From Holosporales bacterium (GTDB lineage Bacteria > Pseudomonadota > Alphaproteobacteria > RUG11792), in NCBI GenBank assembly GCA_031267075.1, contig JAIRZU010000005.1, positions 1 to 64,000 on the forward strand: a stretch of 64,000 nucleotides of DNA, written 5' to 3'. The notes under the pieces were generated by a model. The model searched no databases and was not told the DNA's origin. It worked only from the letters and a program-made list of their open reading frames with translations. This document shows positions 1 through 8,015 of this stretch, piece by piece (the first letter of the stretch is position 1; the number at the start of each line of letters is the position of its first letter). Made by a program: the position numbers and the translations under genes.

Positions 1-160
1 TCCACAGCATATTTCGCTTGCCCCTTCACGCGTTAACGTTTTTTCAATCTTTTTATGATATGCTAAGGCTATGCCGTTGCATAGGCGCGAGTGGTGAGAG
101 AGACGGTCCCCCACAGAGGCGGGCGGGGGTTAGGGATGGCCCTTAGGGTAGCACAAAAAA

Positions 161-177
161 GTTAAAAAACCGTTAAT
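161..177. promoter_or_regulatory. CtrA-type binding box
   Basis: Read on the minus strand this is TTAA-CGGTTTT-TTAAC, the full TTAA-N7-TTAAC consensus of the alphaproteobacterial response regulator CtrA. No gene lies directly downstream inside the window, so its target is unclear. Confidence 0.5.
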
Positions 178-221
178 TTTGGAAAATAAATTTTCGGCAA
201 ATTTCCCGCCAACTCCCGCAT

Positions 222-292
222 AGCCTACAGAATCAGAGTTATTGCTAGGAGAACCAGCTGAGTAACTCGAGCATCGGATCGACGAAGCAAAT
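222..292 (+). repeat. degenerate palindromic element copy
   Basis: It carries recognisable blocks of the 110-130 bp element found elsewhere in the window: AGAATCAGAGTTATTGCTAG at the start and GGATCGACG-AGCAA near the end. The middle part is divergent. It is intergenic and carries no usable reading frame. Confidence 0.6.
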
Positions 293-314
293 ATATAGGC
301 TGGCTTACTACCCT

Positions 315-1547
315 TCACGTTCCAGCTGTTTCCGGATCTTTGAATTCATGATCAACGATTGCTGTTACGCATGAGTCTGACCACACATTGAGTGCCGTTT
401 CGATCATGTCTATAACTCCATAGAATGGCAGGATTACTCCCATCAGCGGCATCGGGATATCCATTGAGGAAAGGAGGCTGGCACTCAGGAAGAAGCATCC
501 CATTGGGACTCCAGCGTTTCCGATCGCCGCAAGGGTAGCGATGAATATCCACGTCAGTATCGTGAATGCCGTGATCTCGATTCCGTTATTCTGCATGATG
601 TATATGACAGTCGTGAATATGAATGCCGCGCAGCCGTTCATGTTAATGGTCGTACACAGCGGCAGCGTGAACCTACTGATTTTGGTATCGACTTTGAGTT
701 TCGACTCCATAGTATCGATTGTAATTGGCAGGGTAGCGGATGATGACTTCGAGAAGAATGCTACTGACAGAGCTGGTGTCATAGCCTTAAATGTCTTGAT
801 AGGATTAACTTTTCTGATGGCGAGGAGAAGCGGCAAAATGACAGCCCCTTGCACAATGTTGGCTGCTATGATGACGACGAAGTACTTCCCCATTCCGGCT
901 AGATCCACACCGCTTCGTAATTCCTTAACGCTAACAGCGATGAACCCAAACAGGCCGATAGGTAGGATTTTTACCACCAATCTTGTGATCGTAAAAAACA
1001 CGCTGTGAATGCCTTTGAAGAAAGATACAACCGAGCTCTTAGCCTCCTCCTCCTTGATGAATCTGATTGCGATTCCCAGTATCACGCTTATCAGTAGGAC
1101 ACTCAACACCTTGTGCTCCACGAATGAATTCAGGATGCCATCTGGAACGACGTCCAGGAAGTATTTCAGATAGTTGGTGCTGATTGGCTTAGCGTCTCCA
1201 GGCGGATTCGAAAGAAGTGCCACATTCGATGGAGCCAAAATGACGTATAGCACAGCGCTGAGTGAAGCGGCTATGATCGTCGTAGAAACGGTGTAGAATA
1301 ACGTCTTCTTCCAGACGCTCACCATGGACCTATCAGAGTCGTAGCTGGAAAGCGAAACTATCACTGAGAGCGAAATCACCGGCAAACTGATGCACTTGAA
1401 AATCCTGATAAAGATTTCCGATGCCAGAGAGCCGGCTTGCGTCAGAAACTCAACATCAGAAATCCCACAGCAAACTCCGAGCACAACGGCGAGCATGTAT
1501 AACCATGCACTCCTACTCGCTGCATTTCCACAACATCCACACGTCAT
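315..1547 (-). CDS. dicarboxylate/amino acid:cation symporter (DAACS family)
   Basis: This is a sodium- or proton-coupled uptake carrier of the GltP/DctA family in the inner membrane, about 410 residues, close to the family length. It is hydrophobic throughout. It has the serine-rich signature SSSATLP in the re-entrant loop near residue 272, the substrate-site segment INMNGCA near 302 (INMDGTA in many relatives) and GNAGVPMG near 347. Such carriers commonly import glutamate or C4-dicarboxylates, an expected carbon source for an intracellular bacterium. The exact substrate cannot be read from the sequence. It follows ftsY by 2 nt and is probably cotranscribed with it. Confidence 0.88.
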   Translation of the reverse strand: MTCGCCGNAASRSAWLYMLAVVLGVCCGISDVEFLTQAGSLASEIFIRIFKCISLPVISLSVIVSLSSYDSDRSMVSVWKKTLFYTVSTTIIAASLSAVLYVILAPSNVALLSNPPGDAKPISTNYLKYFLDVVPDGILNSFVEHKVLSVLLISVILGIAIRFIKEEEAKSSVVSFFKGIHSVFFTITRLVVKILPIGLFGFIAVSVKELRSGVDLAGMGKYFVVIIAANIVQGAVILPLLLAIRKVNPIKTFKAMTPALSVAFFSKSSSATLPITIDTMESKLKVDTKISRFTLPLCTTINMNGCAAFIFTTVIYIMQNNGIEITAFTILTWIFIATLAAIGNAGVPMGCFFLSASLLSSMDIPMPLMGVILPFYGVIDMIETALNVWSDSCVTAIVDHEFKDPETAGT

Positions 1548-1549
1548 AT

Positions 1550-2392
1550 CTACTCCACTAAATCCAGCAAAAACTTATCTACTGAAAACGCCTCAAAATC
1601 GCCTTCATGCTCACCGGTCCCAACACCCAATACCGGAATATTGAACTCGCTCGCTACCCTAACAATTGCTCCCCCCTTTGCTCCACCATCAATCTTACTT
1701 ATGATCACTCCTGAAATTGGATGGATCCTTCCGAACTCCTTCACTTGCTCAATGACGTTTTGGCCAGTGGTAGCGTCAAGTACTAGAAGGTTCATATGCG
1801 GTGCCGCTGCATCAAACTTAGCGATCACCCTATAGAGCTTCGCAAGCTCATTCATGAGGTCCGGATTATTATGTAGCCTGCCAGCAGTATCGATAATCAG
1901 CACATCGCTCTTGATGGAACGCAGTGCGTCAAATGCAACACTGGCTGGGTCCTTCGGCGTTTCGGCTTTGAAGATTTCGCATCCAACCTTCGTTGCCCAC
2001 ACCGAGAGCTGATCAACGGCAGCCGCTCGAAAAGTGTCACAGGCAGCAATGCTAACAGAGTAGCCTCTGGCCTTCAGTGCGAATGCAAGCTTCGCTACAG
2101 TCGTCGTCTTCCCACTCCCATTTACGCCCGATAATACTATGACGTACGGCTTCTTAGAAGAGTCTACTTCCAGCTCCTTCATTAGAGGTGCTAAGATGGA
2201 TTCGAGCTTCTCCTTGAGGGCAGTAATAACGTCATCGCTACGTCCTATCTCGCTTGCAATTTTGGATGATAACGTGTAGCCAAAATCGGCCTCTATCAGA
2301 AGGTCTTCCAGATCACGATCCCCGACATGCACCGTCTTGTCGCGGCTAACAAACCCAGAAATCGCAGACTTAAGCTTCTTAAAAAATGACAC
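1550..2392 (-). CDS. ftsY: signal recognition particle receptor FtsY
   Basis: FtsY is the membrane-associated SRP receptor GTPase that docks ribosome-SRP complexes at SecYEG. The 280-residue protein has a short N domain (about 1-75) and a complete NG GTPase: G1 GVNGSGKTTT near residue 90, DTAGR near 168, and the SKIDGGAKGG guanine-specificity region near 243. It lacks the long acidic A domain of E. coli FtsY, as is usual in alphaproteobacteria. It is the first gene of a two-gene run with the symporter. Confidence 0.96.
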   Translation of the reverse strand: MSFFKKLKSAISGFVSRDKTVHVGDRDLEDLLIEADFGYTLSSKIASEIGRSDDVITALKEKLESILAPLMKELEVDSSKKPYVIVLSGVNGSGKTTTVAKLAFALKARGYSVSIAACDTFRAAAVDQLSVWATKVGCEIFKAETPKDPASVAFDALRSIKSDVLIIDTAGRLHNNPDLMNELAKLYRVIAKFDAAAPHMNLLVLDATTGQNVIEQVKEFGRIHPISGVIISKIDGGAKGGAIVRVASEFNIPVLGVGTGEHEGDFEAFSVDKFLLDLVE

Positions 2393-2453
2393 TTAGAACG
2401 AGAACCGAGAAACCACGCGCTGAACTAACCCAGCAGGCCAGCACCATCATCGT

Positions 2454-2483
2454 ACGCTACCATACTCCCCATGCGTAAATCAA
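2454..2483 (-). promoter_or_regulatory. possible sigma70 promoter for ftsY
   Basis: On the minus strand TTGATT is followed after 18 nt by TAGCGT, about 60 nt upstream of the ftsY start. The match is moderate and no other evidence supports it. Confidence 0.3.
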
Positions 2484-2566
2484 TTCTTAAATGAGGAGGA
2501 GGAGAACACCTGAGTATCTCATCCCCCTCCATGGTGCTGTGGTTAGGCCGGGGTTTCTGCGAGGGC

Positions 2567-3555
2567 TCAAGTAAGCGGTGGGATCCAGCCGTCTATATCA
2601 GTATCGTTGAGCGCCCTTCGGTACATGACATATGCGAGCTGATTGTATTCCTCGATGATGGTATCGAACACTGCCTGATAGATGGGCTTCATGATACCGA
2701 GCTTCTGTTTAACCATTGGTGTGATTTCCATAGCCTCTAGTCCCGTTCCTCGGAGCATCAGCGTGGCATTATAGGCATCAACTGCTGCAGTATTTGTAAT
2801 AACAGGGCGTGATATACCAAGTGCGTAAACTGTTCCTAGGATGAGTCGCTTCGTGTACGTTGATTCCGATATGCTTATCTGCGTGGCGAATGAATCGGTG
2901 CTACTAACAGTTCCATCTTCGTCATCCGCAAGTAACTCTGCTTCTTCGCCATTATCTGGGTATCCTAGGATTGAGCAACCACCGGTCTTCTGGGTATGGG
3001 CCGCACAGAGCCATTTGGGCCCTTCCTGCAATGTACCAGAAATAGCGTATGCACATTGTTGTCCCGTGGTTGCGTTCGCGTTAAGCCCCTGCCACCGCCA
3101 TCTCATTCTGATCTGTTGTATTGTAGTATAGCCATCGGCTTCATCAAGCTGTTGCTGGATAGTCTGCCACACGGTGGTTTTTATGTATGCTGGGAGCCAC
3201 GCATGGCCACATATACTATCGGCTAGCTGCATCGCTCCATTAATCAGAAATTGCTGATGGGTGAAAAGGAATATTCCTGTTGGAGCTTGGGCTTTCACTG
3301 CCTTGTCTCCCGTCCCACTTGCTGCAACAGGCGGGGTTCCCAGTAGGAGCTCGAGTGTGCCAATCCTCTGCTCAAGGGTTTCAACCTTGCTTTTTAGTAT
3401 TCTATTTTCCTGAAACAGCGTCCTAGCTGGAACCAGATCTCTCTCAACTACAGGAGTTTCATCCTCTCTCTCTCTAGAACTCCACCACTTCCATACACCT
3501 CTGCTATGCCTATAACACATAGCGCTACCGTTAAACCTACCAATTTGCTTTTCAT
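2567..3555 (-). CDS. secreted protein, AG-tract family copy 1, frame interrupted
   Basis: An ATG at 3555, behind the strong ribosome site GGGGAGGAAT, opens a signal peptide (MKSKLVGLTVALCVIGIAEVYG). After an (AG)6 tract that frame meets TAG, while the 300-residue body is open in the frame two bases on. The body has an early coiled coil (ENRILKSKVETLEQRIGTLE) and the segment KAVKAQAPTG-FLFTHQQ shared with the gene at 61765-62732; its function is unknown. Losing one AG unit or gaining two would join the signal peptide to the body. An in-frame ATG at 3520 could start a form lacking the signal peptide. I read it as a phase-variable or decayed gene. Confidence 0.7.
3464..3475 (-). repeat. (AG)6 dinucleotide tract inside the gene
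   Basis: Six CT units on the plus strand (AG on the coding strand) lie between the signal peptide and the body of the 2567-3555 gene. The same position holds (AG)10 in the two paralogues. Confidence 0.85.
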
Positions 3556-3626
3556 TAGGATTCCTCCCCTTGAGGATAAAGATTCTATAGGTAGGTTAGC
3601 ATGTGAAAGGTTAAAAAATAGTTAAC
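3556..3626 (-). promoter_or_regulatory. conserved leader with CtrA box
   Basis: The leader contains a perfect CtrA box at 3611-3626 (TTAACTATTTTTTAAC on the minus strand), a TATAGAAT -10-like block, and the ribosome site GGGGAGGA. It is nearly identical to the leaders at 16630-16700 and 62733-62805. Confidence 0.7.
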
Positions 3627-3663
3627 GGAGAAAATTATTTTTTCACATGGGCGTAAAAATAAT

Positions 3664-3692
3664 TTGACACCTTGAAATTGAGGGGATAGCAT
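3664..3692 (+). promoter_or_regulatory. orphan promoter-like sequence
   Basis: TTGACA, a 17-nt spacer and TAGCAT closely match the arrangement upstream of rpmB at 12955-12983. Here it points into the 3' end of pyrG with no sense gene after it, so it may be a relic of rearrangement. Confidence 0.35.
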
Positions 3693-3713
3693 TTCTATAG
3701 AGCTGAGAAAGCT

Positions 3714-5387
3714 CTAAGTTAGTTTGGGTTGGTTATTAGTGGCGGCCGCCTTGATAAAAGCCTTAAACAACGGATGTGGTGCGAATGGAGTTGATTTGAA
3801 CTCCGGATGCGCCTGGGTTCCAACGAAAAAATGGTGATCTTTTAGTTCCATGATTTCCGGAAGCAGGCCATCGGCTGATATGCCAGAAACGGCAAATCCA
3901 GCCCTATCGAAAAGATCGCGATATTCTTTGAGATTAATTTCATAGCGGTGTCTGTGGCGTTCCGAGGTAGTTGTAGCTTCATAAATCTTATGAGCTAATG
4001 ATCCCTCTGTTATATGACAGCGGTAGCTGCCAAGGCGCATAGTTCCACCTTTATCGCCGTCCATAGTTCTGAGTTCTATAGATGCTCCTGAGCTCCACCA
4101 CTCCATGAAGTCAACTACGAGAGTGCCTTCCTCGCTGAATTCCCTGCTAGTTGCAGTTTCGATTCCGAGGACATTGCGACATGCTTCAATTACAGCGAGT
4201 TGCAAGCCGAGGCATATCCCGAGGAACGTAACGTTATTCTCTCGTGCGTATTTGATGGCAAGCATCTTGCCTGCTGTACCACGAGAACTGAACCCGCCTG
4301 GAACCAAAATTCCAGACACTTTGCTAAGGGAGCTTAGGAGCTCATCTGCCGGCCACTCCGAGTCGAGCCAGTCAATTTCGACTTTCGCATCGTTGGCGAT
4401 ACCGCCGTGGATTAACGCCTGTGTCAATGAGATGTATGCGTCTTTCAATTTCGTGTATTTGCCAACGACAGCGATCCTGACTGATGATTTTGGATTTGTG
4501 ATGGATTTCTTTAGAGAGCCCCATGTGGTCTTCACGAGATTATCAACCTTATCCTCATCGTCGCATCGAAGCCCGAAGTGGGTACAGATCTGTCTGTCGA
4601 GACCGGCTATGTGGTGTTGCTCTGGAATGAGATATATGCTGTCTGCATCGAGAGCGGTTATAACATTAGGCTTCTCGATATTGCAAAACATCGATAATTT
4701 ATCTTTGATTTCATCGGGAAGCTCGCACTCACTGCGGCACATCAGGATATCCGGTTGGACTCCCATGCTTTGCAAAAGCTTCACAGAATGCTGGGTTGGC
4801 TTAGTCTTAAGTTCTCCAGCCGTCTTAACGAATGGGAGGAATGTGAGGTGGACACAGATAGTCCTAGATTTTCCTAGTTCTATCGATAGCTGTCTTAAAG
4901 CCTCTATGTATGGGAGACCTTCAATATCTCCAACCGTTCCTCCGATTTCGCAGATAGTGAAATCAACGGCTTCGTGGCCTGCGGTAATGAAATTCTTTAT
5001 CTCAGTCGTTATGTGTGGGATAACCTGAATATCAGACCCCAGGTAATCTCCGCGTCTCTCCTTATTGAGAACCGTCTCATATATTTTGCCGGTTGTCATG
5101 GAATCACTCGCGGAGCACGTAATGCCTGTAAAGCGTTCGTAGTGACCGAAGTCGAGGTCTGCCTCGCAGCCGTCTTCCATAACGAAGACCTCTCCGTGTT
5201 TGAAGGGACTCATGGTCCCAGGATCGACGTTGATATACGGATCCAGTTTCTTCATCCTTATGGAGAATCCGCGGGCTTGTAAGAGGGCCCCTATACTCGA
5301 GGCAGCAATCCCCTTTCCGAGGGATGACATGACCCCGCCGGTCACAAATATGAAGTACGGCATGTGAGCCTTAGCTTGAGAGAACAT
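3714..5387 (-). CDS. pyrG: CTP synthase
   Basis: CTP synthase makes CTP from UTP, ATP and glutamine in the cytoplasm. It has an N-terminal synthetase domain (about 10-280, beginning FIFVTGGVMSSLGKG) and a C-terminal class I glutamine amidotransferase domain (about 300-545) with the nucleophile motif GICLGLQ and the catalytic HPEF. At 557 residues it is slightly long. A start at the internal MPYFIFVTGG (5363) would give the usual N-terminus and is at least as likely as 5387. Confidence 0.96.
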   Translation of the reverse strand: MFSQAKAHMPYFIFVTGGVMSSLGKGIAASSIGALLQARGFSIRMKKLDPYINVDPGTMSPFKHGEVFVMEDGCEADLDFGHYERFTGITCSASDSMTTGKIYETVLNKERRGDYLGSDIQVIPHITTEIKNFITAGHEAVDFTICEIGGTVGDIEGLPYIEALRQLSIELGKSRTICVHLTFLPFVKTAGELKTKPTQHSVKLLQSMGVQPDILMCRSECELPDEIKDKLSMFCNIEKPNVITALDADSIYLIPEQHHIAGLDRQICTHFGLRCDDEDKVDNLVKTTWGSLKKSITNPKSSVRIAVVGKYTKLKDAYISLTQALIHGGIANDAKVEIDWLDSEWPADELLSSLSKVSGILVPGGFSSRGTAGKMLAIKYARENNVTFLGICLGLQLAVIEACRNVLGIETATSREFSEEGTLVVDFMEWWSSGASIELRTMDGDKGGTMRLGSYRCHITEGSLAHKIYEATTTSERHRHRYEINLKEYRDLFDRAGFAVSGISADGLLPEIMELKDHHFFVGTQAHPEFKSTPFAPHPLFKAFIKAAATNNQPKLT

Positions 5388-5509
5388 CTGAGATTATGGC
5401 GAATCGCCGTGATTGTTTCAAGGCAGATTTTACGCTACTCACCCCAACCAAACTAACCTAAAAAACAACTTTTAAACCTATAACCATTAATTTAGAAAGG
5501 AAATTTAAA

Positions 5510-6040
5510 ATGAACATAATAATCGAACAATCCAAAAAACAGGCCTTAGATCTTAATATACTGAAGGCCCATCTTAGAATCGAACATACCCACGAAGATG
5601 AGTATCTAAATTCAATCATCAATATGGCAACCGAGATTCTGGAGAACAGCATCGAGAAACCGATACTGAAAAAGAAATACCGATACATTTGCAACTGTGG
5701 GAAATTCGTTTCGCCATGGCGCATCGTGCTCCCGGTTAGGGAGGTTCGCGAGATTATATCGGCTCGAAAACTGCAACATCCTAAAAATGATAAGGATGTT
5801 AAATTCTCAGTGGAAACGAGTTATGATACAACTACGCTAATCACGAATTGGCTGGCGTGTCCACTGGAGATACAATACTCCGCTGGAATGGTCGGTAACT
5901 CAAAGGATGTCCCCAAGGGGCTGCAATTTGCCATCTTACAGATCGCCAAAAATATCTACGAATGCTCAGAGGAGGATGTCCTGGAATCGAAGTACGTTAA
6001 GCATGTTATCAACGCCCACAGATCGCTGGTGGTTGATTAG
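5510..6040 (+). CDS. phage gp6-like head-tail connector (GTA/prophage type)
   Basis: The 176-residue protein resembles the small head-tail connector family (phage gp6-like, phiE125 gp8), which is also part of alphaproteobacterial gene transfer agents. Features include the N-terminal helix pattern LKAHLRIEHTHEDEYLNSII, typical of the family, and a C-terminal helical region (KGLQFAILQIAKNIYE). No other capsid, portal or terminase gene is nearby, so it stands alone. It is probably one dispersed piece of a GTA cluster, as occurs in Rickettsiales. A clear GAAAGG ribosome site precedes the ATG. Confidence 0.7.
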   Translation: MNIIIEQSKKQALDLNILKAHLRIEHTHEDEYLNSIINMATEILENSIEKPILKKKYRYICNCGKFVSPWRIVLPVREVREIISARKLQHPKNDKDVKFSVETSYDTTTLITNWLACPLEIQYSAGMVGNSKDVPKGLQFAILQIAKNIYECSEEDVLESKYVKHVINAHRSLVVD

Positions 6041-6161
6041 GCCTCCTCCTGGCGAGCTAGATAACTTCCACTTTTCCAAAATTATACATTGACGGATGCA
6101 TAACTTTGATGTACAACACGTACCAAGTGAAATACCGTTAATCAGAAAAAGAGGTAACAAA

Positions 6162-6881
6162 ATGAGAATCATGAAAGCACTATGCCTAGCCATAGCAATC
6201 ACAACAGCTGCGAATGCGGCTCAGAGCATACTCCAGGCGGAGTATGAGTCCAGCGTGGAATACTTCAGAGCGAACGTCACATCCATTGTGAACGAAGACC
6301 AAGCCAGACAACAAGCCGAAGAGATACTAGGAGAGACAGGAGGGGAAGGAGAACAACTAAACGCGAGGCTCGCGCAGGCACAGAAAGAGCAAGATGACCA
6401 GCCTAAAAACACTGCACTGAACGCACTGTGGGCACGTACAATCGCAACACACCTGTTGGAACAGCCCCAGCCTGTACAAAGGGTCACACTCCGGGCGCTC
6501 GGAGTCGCCACTTTCCCGTACCAGACCGGCATAGCGATGCCGCTGCATGGGGCGTGGCCAAACAAAATTGCTGAGATCCCCGACACATTGCAGGACATCG
6601 CCTTCCAAATTGCAGTTCACGAGCAGATAATAGCGGATGGCAAAGCCAAAGCTGCTGCAGAAATGCAGAATGCGGATGCTGAGATACTGCTGTTTAGAGG
6701 CTCGCAGCTACTACCACGGATGCGAGCGCTAGCATCGAGAGTGGAAGCCCTCGCCGAAGGCGAAGCGAACACAGCAAAGCAAACGATGGCGGTCCACTTG
6801 GCGTTGTTCTTCGCTAACCCGCAACTAGAGTCACAGGTCTTAGGTCAACTTGACGCACTAGAGGATGCACTCAACGCATAG
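6162..6881 (+). CDS. secreted protein of unknown function
   Basis: I do not recognise a family. The ATG at 6162 follows GAGGTAAC and gives a clear signal peptide (MRIMKALCLAIAITTAANA). The mature protein, about 220 residues, is rich in Ala, Gln and Glu and predicted to be mostly helical, with EDQARQQAEEILGE and GEQLNARLAQAQKEQDDQ near the start. No transmembrane segment follows the signal. The gene ends just before a strong terminator, so it is a single unit. The coding DNA is richer in GC than the gp6-like gene before it. Confidence 0.75.
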   Translation: MRIMKALCLAIAITTAANAAQSILQAEYESSVEYFRANVTSIVNEDQARQQAEEILGETGGEGEQLNARLAQAQKEQDDQPKNTALNALWARTIATHLLEQPQPVQRVTLRALGVATFPYQTGIAMPLHGAWPNKIAEIPDTLQDIAFQIAVHEQIIADGKAKAAAEMQNADAEILLFRGSQLLPRMRALASRVEALAEGEANTAKQTMAVHLALFFANPQLESQVLGQLDALEDALNA

Positions 6882-6901
6882 CGACCACCCCACGACCACC
6901 A

Positions 6902-6944
6902 AACCAATGGAGACCTGGGTTTATCGGGTCTCCATTGGTTTTTT
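6902..6944 (+). terminator. rho-independent terminator
   Basis: A 12-bp perfect stem (CCAATGGAGACC with GGTCTCCATTGG) with an 11-nt loop is followed by TTTTTT. It lies 20 nt after the stop of the secreted-protein gene. Confidence 0.92.
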
Positions 6945-7126
6945 GTGGTATTGAAACCGTGCCCGTTAGAGAGGCCACACCTTCAGTTCTCAAAAATTGA
7001 GCATCCTCCCATCAGACTACCTTCAATTCTAGGCCTGATAGCAGGAAGTCTATCTTAAGATTTTTGCTTCCATCTGGTGAGCTGTCTTTCGTATAATGGA
7101 GTAGTTGGGTATTGGGGCCTACTTGT

Positions 7127-7621
7127 ATGTTGTTAAAATTGAAATCTGCCCATGTGATTGCTCTCTGCGTAGCTCTGGTGCTTTTTCTATCATCAGTATG
7201 TGCCGAGCTTTTCAAGGATGTGAAGCCATGTCAGCTGTGTCTTATCTCGCGGTATCTGTACCTAGGCATCGCTATATCCGCAGCAGCTTCGTTGAAAATA
7301 AGCAGGGTTCGCAACCTGCTACCAGTGCTAGTGTTCTGCACATTTGCTTTCGGGATTTACCATCTTGGAGTTGAGAGCCACTGGTGGGGAGGGCCTCAGA
7401 GCTGCACCGCCAAGCTACCAACCATTGATACCGCTTTCGATGCACCAAGCGAGGAGGCTACTGACACGAAGGCGTATTGCGATAGGGTGAACTGGAGGAT
7501 CTTCGGGATATCCTCGACACTGTGGAGTTGTGCGCTTTCAGCGTTCCTTCTCTGGTTCATCAGCCTAGCGTATATCGTGAACTTTTATATGAAAAGGCCT
7601 AAGGATGAGCTGCAAAGTTGA
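7127..7621 (+). CDS. disulfide bond formation protein DsbB family
   Basis: DsbB is an inner-membrane quinone reductase that reoxidises periplasmic DsbA. About 164 residues with four hydrophobic segments. The first periplasmic cysteine pair is CQLC after the second-position motif KPCQLC, and a second pair is formed by the loop cysteines in PQSCTAK and KAYCDR, as in DsbB. I chose the ATG at 7127 over a TTG at 7112. It overlaps the next gene by 17 nt. It fits the many cysteine-containing secreted proteins of this genome. Confidence 0.85.
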   Translation: MLLKLKSAHVIALCVALVLFLSSVCAELFKDVKPCQLCLISRYLYLGIAISAAASLKISRVRNLLPVLVFCTFAFGIYHLGVESHWWGGPQSCTAKLPTIDTAFDAPSEEATDTKAYCDRVNWRIFGISSTLWSCALSAFLLWFISLAYIVNFYMKRPKDELQS

Positions 7622-8003
7622 TGCTCCATTTTTGTCGAAGTTCAACAGGCGCTCGGCGTACATCGAGTCAACTGATGAGCTGTTGCAGTCGATAGTGGAG
7701 GAGGTTGGAAATGTGCTATCGGCTAAGCTTGCGATTCCTGGAAGCCATACGGCCAAGGATATCTACAATTCTCCATTTTCATATGGTGTGCGGGATATTC
7801 AATCGATTGGTATATCCTCTGGAGATCTTGATAATTTCAAGGCTCACTGCCGAAGAGCGATCCTCGCGTTTGACCCAAGGCTACTGAATGTTGAGATAGA
7901 TAACATAGCATTCGACAAGTGTGCCCAGCGACTCAAGATGAGTATGACATTCACAATCAATGCTCCCCCAACGAAGCTTGCAGCTGAGATTTTAGTCACT
8001 TGA
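7605..8003 (+). CDS. gp25/TssE-like baseplate protein
   Basis: 132 residues resembling the GPW/gp25 family: baseplate wedge proteins of contractile phages and TssE of type VI secretion. The diagnostic stretch is SPFSYGVRDI followed by an acidic spacer and AILAFDPRLLNVEI (family pattern: FDPRL-NV). No sheath, tube or VgrG gene is nearby. It sits between dsbB and priA with tight spacing. It could be a dispersed T6SS subunit or a phage relic; the choice cannot be made from this window. Confidence 0.65.
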   Translation: MSCKVDAPFLSKFNRRSAYIESTDELLQSIVEEVGNVLSAKLAIPGSHTAKDIYNSPFSYGVRDIQSIGISSGDLDNFKAHCRRAILAFDPRLLNVEIDNIAFDKCAQRLKMSMTFTINAPPTKLAAEILVT

Positions 8004-8015
8004 AAATATGTTGAA

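Larger units (their letters stand above)
1..314. other. intergenic, no gene recognised
   Basis: No convincing reading frame is present here. The stretch holds a perfect CtrA-type box at 162-177 and a degenerate copy of the window's palindromic element at about 222-292. The GC-rich part at 85-150 could be the end of a structured RNA, but I recognise no RNase P, SRP or tmRNA motif in it. Confidence 0.5.

Noticed and set aside
85..155. Possible structured RNA (RNase P or SRP RNA)
   Set aside because: GC-rich, but none of the conserved motifs of those RNAs could be found.
4105..5028. 307-codon plus-strand frame across pyrG
   Set aside because: Lies wholly antisense to the well conserved CTP synthase gene and resembles nothing.
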